A DNA stretch of 64,000 nucleotides from Aquamicrobium sp. LC103 (GCF_001014615.2 NZ_LBCQ02000003.1:434001-498000); one strand, 5' to 3'; shown: positions 39,471-48,299, numbered from the stretch's first letter. The notes: generated by a model not told the origin, from the letters alone. Numbers and translations are program-made.

Positions 39471-39586
39471 AAAAAAAGCCGGATCTGGAAAGACCCGGCT
39501 GAGTTTGTTGGAAGTGCCGTTAGGCAAAACCTCCAGAGGGGAACACTCACCGGGCGCCAATGGGAGGAGGAACGCGCCCGGGAGAT
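39471..39586 (-). ncRNA. abcR: AbcR-like (alpha-r15) small RNA
   Basis: About 116 nucleotides on the minus strand. Near its 5' end a stem CGGGCG/CGCCCG holds a loop with TTCCTCCTCCCATTGG, which contains the CTCCCA and TCCTCC anti-Shine-Dalgarno seeds of the AbcR family. It ends in a terminator (AGCCGG/CCGGCT, 39477-39500) with seven T bases. The neighbour lsrB and the spot next to it match where I recall the AbcR pair of Sinorhizobium. AbcR represses many ABC-transporter mRNAs through Hfq. The start near 39586 is inferred from the promoter. Only one clear copy is seen here, where relatives often have two. Confidence 0.75.
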
Positions 39587-39592
39587 GGTTAT

Positions 39593-39621
39593 GATATGGG
39601 CTTTATTTGCTCAAATAACAA
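39593..39621 (-). promoter_or_regulatory. Promoter of the AbcR-like sRNA
   Basis: Reading leftward: -35 TTGTTA (39616-39621), 17 bases, -10 CATATC (39593-39598). It lies directly upstream of the predicted RNA start and about 85 bases after the lsrB stop. Confidence 0.6.
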
Positions 39622-39705
39622 GCAGGGTATTTTGCATTGCACCTATGCATGAGGCGCATGACGAATTTTGGCGCAGCCCGATGCCTCATCGGCGGGCGTT
39701 TGGCG

Positions 39706-40602
39706 TCAGTATGACCAGCTCCGCGCCTTGGCGATGAGGAAATCGCGGAAGACGTGCAGCTTCACCTGGTTCTTCATGGCGTCGGGATAGGCAAAGTAGG
39801 TGTCGAAGGACGGCACCTCGGTCTCCGTCATGAGCTGGACGAGACCGGAATCCTTCTCCACCGCGTAGTCGGGCAGCATCGCGACACCGGCACCCTTCTG
39901 CACCGCGGATTTGAGCGACATGATGTTGTTGATCTGCAGCGCCGCCATGCGTTTCGAGCCTTCCGGCCGGCCGGCGATCTCCAGCCAGTTCATGTCGGCG
40001 AGATGCGGCGGCACCGGCTCGCCGAAGGTGACGATGCGGTGGCGGTCGAGGTCGGAGATCGAGGTCGGCTTGCCGAACTTGGCGATGTAGGACGGCGCGG
40101 CATAGAGGTGGAAATGCACCGTGAACAGCCGGCGCTGGATGAGGTCGGGCTGCTGCGGCTGGCGCAGGCGGATCGCGCAGTCGGCCTGCCGCATCGTCAG
40201 GTCGAGCTCCTCATTGGCGAGGATAAGCTGGAGCTGGATGTCGGGATAGAGGTCGAGGAATTCCTGCACCCTCTCGGTGAGCCAGCCGGAGCCGAGCCCG
40301 ACCGTGGTGGTCACCCGAAGCGGGCCGGAGGGCCTATCCTTGGTCTCGGTGAGGCGAAGCCGGACGTTCTCCAGCTTCATCAGCACCTCATGCGCGGTCT
40401 GGTAGAGGATCTCGCCCTGCTCGGTTAGCACCAGTCCGCGGGCGTGGCGATTGAACAGCGGGACGCCGACGTCCTGCTCGAGCGCGCTTACCTGGCGCGA
40501 GATGGCCGATTGGGAAAGACGCAGGCTTTCCGCCGCATGCGTGAAGGACCCCGCCTCGGCGGCGGCGTGAAACACGCGAAGCTTGTCCCAATCGAGCGCC
40601 AT
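39706..40602 (-). CDS. lsrB: LysR-type regulator, LsrB
   Basis: 298 residues. Winged helix-turn-helix at residues 5-65 (A-A-E-A-G-S-F-T-H-A-A, then L-S-Q-S-A-I-S-R-Q), followed by the LysR effector domain. In Sinorhizobium, LsrB, encoded next to trxB and lrp, is needed for symbiosis, LPS synthesis and oxidative-stress response; redox sensing by cysteine is reported there, but this copy has very few Cys residues. Gene order here (lrp, trxB, lsrB, AbcR) matches that setting. It starts 26 bases after trxB stops, so they are probably co-transcribed. Confidence 0.85.
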   Translation of the reverse strand: MALDWDKLRVFHAAAEAGSFTHAAESLRLSQSAISRQVSALEQDVGVPLFNRHARGLVLTEQGEILYQTAHEVLMKLENVRLRLTETKDRPSGPLRVTTTVGLGSGWLTERVQEFLDLYPDIQLQLILANEELDLTMRQADCAIRLRQPQQPDLIQRRLFTVHFHLYAAPSYIAKFGKPTSISDLDRHRIVTFGEPVPPHLADMNWLEIAGRPEGSKRMAALQINNIMSLKSAVQKGAGVAMLPDYAVEKDSGLVQLMTETEVPSFDTYFAYPDAMKNQVKLHVFRDFLIAKARSWSY

Positions 40603-40628
40603 CTCACCGTTTCCCCTCGGGCGTCAGG

Positions 40629-41603
40629 CTATTCGGCCGCTTCGCGGTGAACGGCGAGCTCGGCGATGTAGCGCTCGGCCTCCAGCGCGGCCATGCAGCC
40701 GAGGCCGGCAGCCGTGACCGCCTGACGGTAGACGTCGTCGGTGACGTCGCCCGCGGCGAACACGCCGGGAACGCTGGTCACCGTCGAATCCGGCGCCGTC
40801 CAGAGATAGCCGTTCGGCTTCTGCTTGAGTTTGCCGACGAACAGCTCGACCGCCGGCGCATGGCCGATCGCCACGAACACGCCGTGCGTGTCCATTTCCG
40901 TGACCTCGCCCGTATTGCTGTGCTTCAGCCTGATGCCGGTGACGGAAGGCGGCAGCGGCGCCTTCTGCACCGTGCCGACGATCTCGTCGATGTAATGATC
41001 CCAGATGACGCGGACATTCTCCTTCTTGAAGAGACGATCCTGCAGGATGCGCTCGGCGCGGAATTCGTCGCGGCGATGGACGATCGTCACCGACTTGGCG
41101 AGATTGGCGAGATAGAGGGCCTCCTCGACGGCGGTGTTGCCGCCGCCGACGACCACCACGTCCTTGCCGCGATAGAAGAAACCGTCACAGGTGGCGCAGG
41201 CCGACACGCCGAAGCCCATGAAGGTCTGCTCGCTGGGAAGGCCGAGCCACTTGGCCTGCGCGCCGGTCGCGACGATGAGCGCATCGCTGGTGTATTCAGC
41301 GCCGGAGTCCGTCCTGACCCGGAACGGCCTCGCGTCGATATCGACCTCGCTCACCAGATCGGTGACGATCTCGGTGCCGACATGCTCGGCCTGCTTGAGC
41401 ATCTCGCCCATCAGCCACGGCCCCTGGATCGGGTCGGCGAAGCCGGGATAGTTTTCAACATCGGTGGTGATCGTCAACTGGCCGCCCTGCTGCAGCCCGG
41501 AAATCAGCAACGGCGTCAGGCCGGCGCGCGCCGCGTAGATGGCGGCGGTGTAGCCGGCCGGGCCGGAACCGATGATGAGGACGGGAACATGTCTTGCGGT
41601 CAT
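40629..41603 (-). CDS. trxB: Thioredoxin-disulfide reductase
   Basis: 324 residues. FAD-binding G-S-G-P-A-G near residue 12, redox C-A-T-C near 140, NADPH-binding G-G-G-N-T-A near 159 and FAD motif A-A-G-D-V near 286. Passes electrons from NADPH to thioredoxin in the cytosol. Forms an operon with lsrB. The divergent lrp lies 277 bases away. Confidence 0.96.
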   Translation of the reverse strand: MTARHVPVLIIGSGPAGYTAAIYAARAGLTPLLISGLQQGGQLTITTDVENYPGFADPIQGPWLMGEMLKQAEHVGTEIVTDLVSEVDIDARPFRVRTDSGAEYTSDALIVATGAQAKWLGLPSEQTFMGFGVSACATCDGFFYRGKDVVVVGGGNTAVEEALYLANLAKSVTIVHRRDEFRAERILQDRLFKKENVRVIWDHYIDEIVGTVQKAPLPPSVTGIRLKHSNTGEVTEMDTHGVFVAIGHAPAVELFVGKLKQKPNGYLWTAPDSTVTSVPGVFAAGDVTDDVYRQAVTAAGLGCMAALEAERYIAELAVHREAAE

Positions 41604-41880
41604 CGCCTTGCTTTCCGTAATGCTCCCGCCGCAACGGCACGCGGCAGGGAAATCCTAGAGTCGAGATACACTTATCGCATGCAATTTAGGTGTTGGGACA
41701 TGCCAGTTGCAAGGCGACGAATCGTTCCTCCCCTGAAAGCTGGAGAAAAACCGCCGCCGAATGTGCACAAATCACCGCACCGGCACCACCACAGCGGGAA
41801 ATGCTTTGGCCCTGAAACGATAATCCGTTAGCTTTGCGCGAAAATCGACACGAGATTCTCTCGCCTCTCCGGATGCTCCG

Positions 41881-42351
41881 ATGCCTTTGAAAGCCGACCT
41901 CGACGCGATCGACTGGAAAATCTTGAAGGAGCTTCAGGGCGACGGCAGGATGACCAATGTCGAGCTGTCCCGTCGCGTCGGGATTTCCGCGCCGCCCTGC
42001 CTCCGGCGCGTGAAGCGCCTGGAGGACACCGGCGTCATCCGCGGCTACAGGGCGCTGCTCAATGCGCGCGATCTCGGCTTCGACGTCGTCGCCTTCTGCC
42101 TGATCGGCCTTCATCACCAGTCCGACGCCGAGTTGAAGGCTTTCGCCGAACGCACCCGCCTCTGGCCGATCGTGCGCCGCGCCTGGATGGTTTCCGGCGA
42201 TTCCGACTTCATGCTGCACTGCGTGGCGTCCGACCTCACCACCTTCCAGACCTTCGTCATCGAGGAGCTCACCTCGGCGCCGAACGTCGACACGGTGCGG
42301 ACCGCGCTCACCATCCGCCAGGTCAAGGACGAAGGCCTGATCGCGATCTGA
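41881..42351 (+). CDS. lrp: Lrp/AsnC-family transcriptional regulator
   Basis: 156 residues. N-terminal helix-turn-helix with D-A-I-D-W-K-I-L near 10 and R-R-V-G-I-S-A-P-P-C-L-R-R-V near 35; C-terminal RAM (ligand) domain. It is the lrp-like gene adjacent to trxB in Sinorhizobium-type order. Probably a feast/famine or amino-acid-responsive regulator; the ligand is unknown. Stop lies nine bases from the convergent glycosyltransferase. Confidence 0.9.
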   Translation: MPLKADLDAIDWKILKELQGDGRMTNVELSRRVGISAPPCLRRVKRLEDTGVIRGYRALLNARDLGFDVVAFCLIGLHHQSDAELKAFAERTRLWPIVRRAWMVSGDSDFMLHCVASDLTTFQTFVIEELTSAPNVDTVRTALTIRQVKDEGLIAI

Positions 42352-42359
42352 TCGCCAGC

Positions 42360-43094
42360 CTATATGCCGTGCCGCGCCGCCAGGGCGCGAAGCGTCAGAC
42401 GGTAGACGGAGCGATTGACCTCGCGCGACAAGGTCTTCTGAAGCGACTTCTGTTTCGTTTGCACGGTCGTGCCGCCGACCTGGTTGGTGGCGTTGGAAAC
42501 ACCGGCCCCGCGCATCGCCAACATACGCGCCTTGTGGCGCCAGCGCAGTTGCAGGAACGTGTCGACCGGGCGATCGAACGTCTCGGTGGCCGTCAGCAGC
42601 TTGGCGGCAGCCTCACGGCTGACGAGTTGCGCCAGCGTTCCGAGGCCCACCAGCTTCGGCTCGACGAGGCTGATGCCGTTTCGCTCGGCGAGCGCTTCTC
42701 CGACATCGCCGCGGTTGCGCCAGGGAAAGCGGATATAGCCGTTGGTTCCCAGATGCTCCAGGGCAAGATCGATGGCCGCGGGAAAGTGCCGCGCGTCGAT
42801 CTCGGCATCGTCCTCGACGATCAGGCCGGCGTCCAGCCCGCGCTCGACGATCTCGCGCCAGACCTTGCGGTGGCTGAGGAAGCAACCGATCTCACCAATG
42901 GCGAGCGCGAAGGGATAGCGCGGCCGGTAAAGCCTCTGTCGATAGACCGCGGCGATCTGCTCCTGGGTCAACGCCCGGCCGTCCACCGCCTCGACCACTC
43001 GGGCAGGCACCGGCAGCACCTGCAACAGGCGCTCGACCTGCGGCTGCCTCTGCACGGCGCGCGGCAGATGTATCACGAAGCCTTCGACATGCAT
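42360..43094 (-). CDS. Glycosyltransferase family 25 (LPS core)
   Basis: 244 residues. The GT25 pattern includes V-I-H-L-P-R near residue 7, G-E-I-G-C-F-L-S-H near 85 and the metal/nucleotide motif I-V-E-D-D-A-E near 111. GT25 enzymes add hexoses to LPS core or protein side chains at the cytosolic face. It follows lpsB by about 30 bases on the same strand; in Sinorhizobium several lps genes sit at this place, and here only this one does. Exact sugar unknown. Confidence 0.85.
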   Translation of the reverse strand: MHVEGFVIHLPRAVQRQPQVERLLQVLPVPARVVEAVDGRALTQEQIAAVYRQRLYRPRYPFALAIGEIGCFLSHRKVWREIVERGLDAGLIVEDDAEIDARHFPAAIDLALEHLGTNGYIRFPWRNRGDVGEALAERNGISLVEPKLVGLGTLAQLVSREAAAKLLTATETFDRPVDTFLQLRWRHKARMLAMRGAGVSNATNQVGGTTVQTKQKSLQKTLSREVNRSVYRLTLRALAARHGI

Positions 43095-43123
43095 CGCCGT
43101 TCACCCGTTCAAACGCGGAAGCA

Positions 43124-44182
43124 TCATGCCCCGCGGCCAAGCTCTTCGTAAATCTCGATCAACCTATCGGCTTCCTGGCGCAACTGGAAGCGCGCGCCGA
43201 CATGATCACGCGCCTGCCTGCCGTGGAGCGCGACGAGCTCCGGCTTGTCGAGATAGGCGGCGATCGCCGCGCGCATGGCGATGGGATCGTCCGCCGGGAC
43301 GATCGTGCCGGTGCTGCCTTCCTCAATCAGTTCCGAAAACGCGCCGACATCGGCGGCGACCACCGGCACGCCGCTCGCCATCGCCTCGAGCGGCGTGAGG
43401 CCGAAGCCCTCCCAGCGCTGCGGCGCGACGAAGAGCGTCAAGGCCCGATACCAGCGGTCGATGTCGCGATGCTCGCCGACGAATAGGATGCGGTCGGCAA
43501 GGCCGGCGCTGGCGACGCGGGCCTTTAGCTCGTCCTCGAAAGCCTTGTGCTGCGCGGTGGCTCGGCCGGCAATCACCGCCGACCATTCCGGATGATGCGG
43601 CAACAGCTCGATCATCGCGTCGACGAAGAGATCCGTGCCCTTCTGGCGCCTGACGCGGCCGAAGCAGCCGACATAATGCCGGCCGGGCTCCAGACCCACC
43701 GCGCGCTGCGCTTCGGAGCGATCGACGGCCGGACGAAACCTTTCGGTGTCTATGCCGTGCATGACCACGGTGTTGGGGACCCGCAGATAGGCGGCGGTCT
43801 TGCGGCTGGTGGCGATCACCGCATCCATCCGGCCAATCAGGAAGCGGGTCCAGCCGGTATGCCGACGCTGCGACGCCGAGGTGAAGACCAGCTTGAGCGG
43901 CGCGCGGAAGATTTTCTTCAACACCACGCCGGCCAGCATCTCGGGGTTGCGCCGCGCATGCCACACCCGCACGGGGAAACGCTCGGGGCGACGCAGCAGG
44001 GAAGCCACCTGCCACCAGCGCATCCTTGGCAGGCGGTCGGGCAAACCGGGTCCGAGCGTGGCGATGCCGATCAGCGAGGCCTGCAGCGGCACCAGTTGGA
44101 TGATCGTGCTCGTCACGCCGGACAGCCGGCGCTTGAAATTCGGCACGATCACCCTGACCGTGGACATATCCACGCTGGACAA
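43124..44182 (-). CDS. lpsB: LPS core mannosyltransferase (LpsB/LpcC type)
   Basis: 352 residues, GT4 family. It begins V-R-V-I-V-P-N-F-K-R-R-L-S-G-V-T-S and contains V-W-H-A-R-R-N and F-T-S-A-S-Q-R-R-H, features I recognise from Rhizobium LpcC/Sinorhizobium LpsB, which add core mannose. The GT4 end has E-G-F-G-L-T-P-L-E-A near residue 265. ATGs at 44182 and 44167 are both possible. The gene follows greA by 31 bases and precedes the GT25 gene, so all three may form one transcript. Confidence 0.88.
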   Translation of the reverse strand: MSSVDMSTVRVIVPNFKRRLSGVTSTIIQLVPLQASLIGIATLGPGLPDRLPRMRWWQVASLLRRPERFPVRVWHARRNPEMLAGVVLKKIFRAPLKLVFTSASQRRHTGWTRFLIGRMDAVIATSRKTAAYLRVPNTVVMHGIDTERFRPAVDRSEAQRAVGLEPGRHYVGCFGRVRRQKGTDLFVDAMIELLPHHPEWSAVIAGRATAQHKAFEDELKARVASAGLADRILFVGEHRDIDRWYRALTLFVAPQRWEGFGLTPLEAMASGVPVVAADVGAFSELIEEGSTGTIVPADDPIAMRAAIAAYLDKPELVALHGRQARDHVGARFQLRQEADRLIEIYEELGRGA

Positions 44183-44213
44183 CGCGCTTACCTCTCGGAT
44201 TCGGGCGCGCGGG

Positions 44214-44687
44214 TCAGACCCAGCGAAGCTCCACGATCTCGTAGCCGCGCGCGCCGCCCGGCGCGTTGACCTCGACCTCGTCTCCGACTTCCTTGCCGAT
44301 CAGCGCGCGGGCGATCGGCGAGGAGATGGAAATCCGTCCCGACTTCACGTCGGCCTCCTGGTCGCCGACGATCTGGTAGGTTCGTTCCTCCTCGGTGTCC
44401 TCGTCGACGAGGACGACGGTCGCGCCGAACTTCACCTTCTCGCCGGAAAGCTTCGTCACGTCGATCACCTCGGCCCGCGCGATCAGGTCCTCGAGCTCGT
44501 TGACGCGGCCCTCGTTGAGGCTCTGGGCTTCCTTGGCGGCGTGGTATTCGGCGTTTTCGGAAAGATCGCCATGCGAACGCGCCTCCGAGATCGCTTCGAT
44601 GATGCGCGGACGCTCCTCCTGCTGGCGCCAGCGCAGCTCCTCCTTCAGCGTCTCGAACCCACCGATGGTCATCGGGACCTTGTTCAT
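44214..44687 (-). CDS. greA: Transcript cleavage factor GreA
   Basis: 157 residues. N-terminal coiled coil with the acidic tip [11 protein letters not shown] near residues 38-48 (Asp and Glu needed for RNA cleavage in RNA polymerase), and a C-terminal FKBP-like domain with S-P-I-A-R-A-L-I-G near 122. It rescues backtracked RNA polymerase. ATG at 44687 (M-N-K-V-P-M-T) is the family start; the frame is open further upstream without support. Confidence 0.96.
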   Translation of the reverse strand: MNKVPMTIGGFETLKEELRWRQQEERPRIIEAISEARSHGDLSENAEYHAAKEAQSLNEGRVNELEDLIARAEVIDVTKLSGEKVKFGATVVLVDEDTEEERTYQIVGDQEADVKSGRISISSPIARALIGKEVGDEVEVNAPGGARGYEIVELRWV

Positions 44688-45019
44688 GTCAATCGACCTT
44701 TCTGCCCTTCCTTGGTTGATTCCGCATGTCCGCTTGTCGCGAAACACAAAAAGAAAACGGTCCGGCAGCCTCGGCCAACGAACCGTTCAAGCTTTGTTTC
44801 GTCGAATATAACACTCCTGACGCGATTTTCACGTGAATTCTTGGATGACGTTACGTCATGTCGCAGACGGCCGGCACCGCTCCTCGCCGTATCCTCCTCA
44901 CACGCTTGTGACCGTCTCCATGCCTTTCGTGTGTGGGAAGCCTACGCCGAAAGGTTGCTTCACCCACACCCGCGACTAGATCAAAAGGACTAGCGACGAA
45001 ATCGAATGGATGATGCGGG
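44688..45019. other. Divergent intergenic region, greA and sugar dehydrogenase
   Basis: About 330 bases with promoters for both directions. The one clear element is the 15-base palindrome at 44845-44859. No small gene seen. Confidence 0.45.
44845..44859. promoter_or_regulatory. Perfect 15-base palindrome, probable operator
   Basis: ATGACGT-T-ACGTCAT, seven-base arms around one base, about 158 bases upstream of greA start and 160 bases before the dehydrogenase start. Such TGACGT dyads can be regulator-binding sites; the regulator is unknown and no candidate is encoded beside it. Confidence 0.4.
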
Positions 45020-46153
45020 ATGACGGTCAAGGCGGCGATGATTGGGCTCCTGGCGAGCGGGCTGGCGGCGACGCCGGCGTTCTCGCAGCAGGTTTATGAA
45101 ACCGAGCAGACGAACGTCCAGGTGGCGCCGGTCGTCGGCGGGCTCGAGCACCCGTGGGGGCTCGATTTCCTGCCCGACGGCTCCGCGATCGTAACCGAGA
45201 GGCCGGGCCGCATCCGCATCGTGAGCGACGGCAACCTTTCAGAGCCGGTCGCGGGCGTCCCCGAGGTGTTCGCGCAAGGCCAGGGCGGACTTCTCGACAT
45301 CGCCGCCGCGCCCGATTTCGAGACCACGGGAACGATCTTCTTCACCTTCTCCGAACCGGGCGAGGGCGGCGCCGGCACCGCGCTCGCCCGCGCGACGCTG
45401 GTGCGCGACGGCGAGGCGGCGCGCCTCGACAATCTCGAAATCATCTTCTCCATGAACAAGAAGACCGCCACGCGGCAGCATTTCGGCTCGCGCATCGTCT
45501 TCAATCCCGACGGCACGCTGTTCGTGACGACCGGCGATCGCGGCCAGGGCGACCGCTCGCAGGACATGCAGGACCACGCCGGCGCGGTGCTGCGGATCAA
45601 TCCGGACGGCTCGGTGCCGCAGGACAACCCTTCGCCCGACGGCTCGCGGCACCTGCCCGAGATCTGGTCCAAGGGTCACCGCAACATCCAGGGCGCAGCG
45701 TTCGACCCGGTCACCAACTCGCTGTGGACGGTGGAGCACGGCGCGCGCGGCGGCGACGAGGTCAACCAGCCGGAAGCCGGCAAGAACTATGGCTGGCCGG
45801 TGATCTCCTACGGTCGCGACTACAGCGGCACCAAGATCGGCGTCGGAACGGAGGCGGAGGGCTACGAGCAGCCGGTCTACTATTGGGACCCGTCGATCGC
45901 GCCTTCGGGCCTCGCCGTCTACGAGGGAGAGATGTTCCCGGAATGGGAAGGCGACTTCCTGGTCGGCGCACTCGCCTTCCAGCTCCTCTCGCGCCTCGAG
46001 CGCGACGAGAGCGGCGCGATCACCGGCGAGGAACGGCTGTTCGAGAACGAGTTCGGCCGCATCCGCGACGTGAACGTCGCGCCCGACGGTTCGATCTGGC
46101 TTCTGACGGACGCCGCCGACGGCGAAATCCTGCGCATCACGCCCGCGGACTGA
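45020..46153 (+). CDS. PQQ-dependent soluble sugar dehydrogenase family (Asd/YliI-like)
   Basis: 377 residues, signal peptide cleaved near residue 22 (A-F-S). Six-bladed GSDH fold: H-P-W-G-L-D-F-L-P near 43, R-Q-H-F-G-S-R near 150 with the catalytic His, and repeated P-D-G-S/T blade motifs. Such periplasmic enzymes oxidise aldose sugars with PQQ. The cofactor is assumed from the family; no pqq biosynthesis genes are in the window. The promoter region holds a TGACGT palindrome. Confidence 0.88.
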   Translation: MTVKAAMIGLLASGLAATPAFSQQVYETEQTNVQVAPVVGGLEHPWGLDFLPDGSAIVTERPGRIRIVSDGNLSEPVAGVPEVFAQGQGGLLDIAAAPDFETTGTIFFTFSEPGEGGAGTALARATLVRDGEAARLDNLEIIFSMNKKTATRQHFGSRIVFNPDGTLFVTTGDRGQGDRSQDMQDHAGAVLRINPDGSVPQDNPSPDGSRHLPEIWSKGHRNIQGAAFDPVTNSLWTVEHGARGGDEVNQPEAGKNYGWPVISYGRDYSGTKIGVGTEAEGYEQPVYYWDPSIAPSGLAVYEGEMFPEWEGDFLVGALAFQLLSRLERDESGAITGEERLFENEFGRIRDVNVAPDGSIWLLTDAADGEILRITPAD

Positions 46154-46163
46154 ACCACAGGCA

Positions 46164-46179
46164 GGCGCCGATCGGCGCC
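46164..46179. terminator. Palindrome between convergent genes
   Basis: GGCGCCGATCGGCGCC, a perfect 16-base palindrome ten bases after the dehydrogenase stop and 18 before the end of the TPR gene. It may terminate both transcripts but lacks T runs. Confidence 0.35.
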
Positions 46180-46196
46180 CACCCACGATCACGGCT

Positions 46197-46727
46197 CTAG
46201 CGGAACGCCGCGATCTGCTCGGAAAGTTCGGAATATTCGGCGCATTCGCGGCCGCAGCGCTTCTCGATCTCCAGCAATTGGCCCGAAGCGGCGGCGACGT
46301 CGCCGAGCTGGAGATAGGCCTCGCCCATATATTCGCGCACCAGCGTGTAGTCCGGGTCGACGTTCAGCGCTTCCTGATAGTAGCCGAGCCCGACCTGCAC
46401 CCTGCCCTGCTTGCGATGCGAATAGCCGAGATAGTTGAGGATGCGCGGGTCGCCGCGGTCGGCGGCGATGCTGAGCACCGTGATGGCCTCGCCATAGCGC
46501 TTCGCCTCGGCGAGCGCCCGGCCGGTCTCGTAGACGCTGTCGGTGTCGATATAGCCCTGGCCGGGATCGACGCATTTGCCCTGCTGCTTGTCCCAGACCT
46601 TGCCTTTGGTGCACTGGGTCGTGGCCGGGTCGGCGCCACCTCCACCACCGGCGGCAAAGGCCGGGACAATGAGGAAAGGCGTCGCCAGCAGCCATGCTGC
46701 CGCGCAAAGTTGAACGTTTCTGGACAT
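46197..46727 (-). CDS. Exported TPR-repeat protein
   Basis: 176 residues, signal peptide ending A-F-A-A near residue 25, then a Gly-rich linker and a Cys pair (C-T-K-G, K-C-V-D). Residues 70-165 carry about three TPR-like helical repeats (A-L-A-E-A-K-R-Y-G-E-A near 70, G-L-G-Y-Y-Q-E-A-L-N-V near 112). Likely a periplasmic scaffold protein; partner unknown. GGAGG eight bases before 46727 supports the start. Confidence 0.82.
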   Translation of the reverse strand: MSRNVQLCAAAWLLATPFLIVPAFAAGGGGGADPATTQCTKGKVWDKQQGKCVDPGQGYIDTDSVYETGRALAEAKRYGEAITVLSIAADRGDPRILNYLGYSHRKQGRVQVGLGYYQEALNVDPDYTLVREYMGEAYLQLGDVAAASGQLLEIEKRCGRECAEYSELSEQIAAFR

Positions 46728-46922
46728 CGGGATTCCTCCGAAAGGGCACCGCCCTTCCGCGGCGGCTTGCCCGCAAAAAGCTCCCTTCCGAAACATAGAC
46801 CCTCCCGGTCCCCGCCCGAGAATCAAAATGGCGTGACGCAACGGTTACCGAAGGCTGGCTTCTTCCCGCCCGGCGCGAAGATCGATAAGGAGGCCCGGAG
46901 CGTTCGAAAGCGGCAATCCGGC

Positions 46923-47813
46923 ATGACACGCAGCAAGGCAAATCTCGTCCTCCTGGTGGCGGGCGCCATGTGGGGAATGGGCTTCGTGGCCCAGTCGACC
47001 GCCATGCAGGCGATCGGACCGTTCCTGTTCATCGGCCTGCGTTTCGCGGTCGCGACGTTCGCCATGCTGCCTTTCGCGCTGCGCGAGGCGCGCGCCGCCA
47101 AAACCGCCGCGACGGTGGCGGACTGGAATGGTTTCGCCTTCATCGGGCTTCTGCTTTTCGCCAGCATCGCCGCGCAGCAGGTCGGGCTCCTGACGACGTC
47201 GGTCACCAACTCCGGCTTCCTCACCGGGCTCTATGTGGTGATGGTGCCGTTCTTCGGCGTGTTCCTGTTCCGGCACTGGCCGCATCCGGTGGTCTGGCCG
47301 GCGGCACTTCTCGCGCTTGTCGGCATCTGGCTGCTGTCGGGCGGCTCGCTCGGCGCGCTGACCGCCGGCGACTGGCTGACCATCCTCTGCGCCGCCTTCT
47401 GCGCGCTGCAGGTCATCTTCATCGCCAGGCTGGCCGGGCATACGGGCCGGCCGGTGACGCTGGCCGTCACACAGTTCGGGGTCTGCGCGGTGCTCGGCCT
47501 CGCGATAGCCTTCGCCATCGAGCCGGTCGACGGCACCGCGATCCGCGCCGCCCTTCCCGAAATCCTCTATGCGGGCATCTTCTCAGGCGGCATCGCGTTC
47601 ACGCTGCAGGCCGTCGGCCAGCGCTACACGACAGCTCCGCAAGCGGCGATCTTCCTTTCCACGGAGGCCGTCTTCGCCGCGCTTTTCGGCGCGATCCTGC
47701 TCGGCGAGCGCGTCGGCGCGACGGGCCTCGTCGGCTGCGCGCTGATCTTCTCGGCGATCCTGCTCGTCGAGGCGATGCCGCCCTGGCTCGCCCGGCGCCG
47801 CGTCAGCCCCTGA
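46923..47813 (+). CDS. DMT-superfamily transporter, EamA type
   Basis: 296 residues with ten predicted spans in two EamA repeats; the first opens L-V-L-L-V-A-G-A-M-W-G near residue 8 and the second has A-G-I-F-S-G-G-I-A-F near 215. Such proteins export or import amino acids and small metabolites; substrate unknown. It starts at ATG 46923. Its 3' end overlaps the convergent DUF486 gene by 11 bases. Confidence 0.88.
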   Translation: MTRSKANLVLLVAGAMWGMGFVAQSTAMQAIGPFLFIGLRFAVATFAMLPFALREARAAKTAATVADWNGFAFIGLLLFASIAAQQVGLLTTSVTNSGFLTGLYVVMVPFFGVFLFRHWPHPVVWPAALLALVGIWLLSGGSLGALTAGDWLTILCAAFCALQVIFIARLAGHTGRPVTLAVTQFGVCAVLGLAIAFAIEPVDGTAIRAALPEILYAGIFSGGIAFTLQAVGQRYTTAPQAAIFLSTEAVFAALFGAILLGERVGATGLVGCALIFSAILLVEAMPPWLARRRVSP

Positions 47814-48153
47814 AGATGAGGGCCGCCCCGCCCGCGATCAGCGCGAAGCCGGCGAGGTGGTTCCAGCTCAAGCCCTCCTTCAGGTAGAGCACGGAAAAGA
47901 CCGCGAAGACGGAGAGCGTGATGACCTCCTGGATGGTCTTCAGCTCGGCCGCCGAATAGGCCTGATAGCCGATGCGGTTGGCGGGCACCGCCAGCCAGTA
48001 TTCGAAGAAGGCGATCAGCCAGCTCAGGATCACTGCAGCGTAGAGCGGCGCGGCCTTGAATTTCAGGTGCCCGTACCAGGCGAAGGTCATGAAGACGTTC
48101 GAGGCGAGCAGCATCAGTACCGGAAGAACTTTCGGCGACAGGATCAGCGACAT
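47803..48153 (-). CDS. DUF486 (DMT-like) small membrane protein
   Basis: 116 residues, four predicted spans, with F-A-W-Y-G-H-L-K near residue 24, W-L-I-A-F-F-E-Y near 45 and a typical R-I-G-Y near 60. DUF486 is a small DMT-like family of unknown role. It converges with an EamA transporter gene, overlapping it by 11 bases. Start M-S-L-I-L at 48153. Confidence 0.85.
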   Translation of the reverse strand: MSLILSPKVLPVLMLLASNVFMTFAWYGHLKFKAAPLYAAVILSWLIAFFEYWLAVPANRIGYQAYSAAELKTIQEVITLSVFAVFSVLYLKEGLSWNHLAGFALIAGGAALIFRG

Positions 48154-48299
48154 GAGGAAGGCCCGAGGAAAAGGACGCGCCATTTGGCGCCGGGTTCCGG
48201 CACTGTCAATGCAAATCGTCACGCTGCGAGATTTCCGCCGGATTTTGCGCTACCTTGAAGCCGCAAAGTCGGATTTCGCGCGGATAGCGGGAGGAGGAA

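Larger units (their letters stand above)
38979..39705. other. Intergenic region with sRNA and terminators
   Basis: About 730 bases between the EF-G-like gene and lsrB. Its right half holds an AbcR-like sRNA on the minus strand; its middle holds a second minus-strand terminator; its left end holds the hairpin after the EF-G-like gene. Its AT content is above that of the genes. Rightward ORFs here lack ribosome sites. Confidence 0.6.

Noticed and set aside
39271-39594. 107-codon plus-strand frame over the sRNA locus
   Set aside because: No ribosome site and composition unlike a gene; the minus-strand sRNA with promoter and terminator explains the region better.
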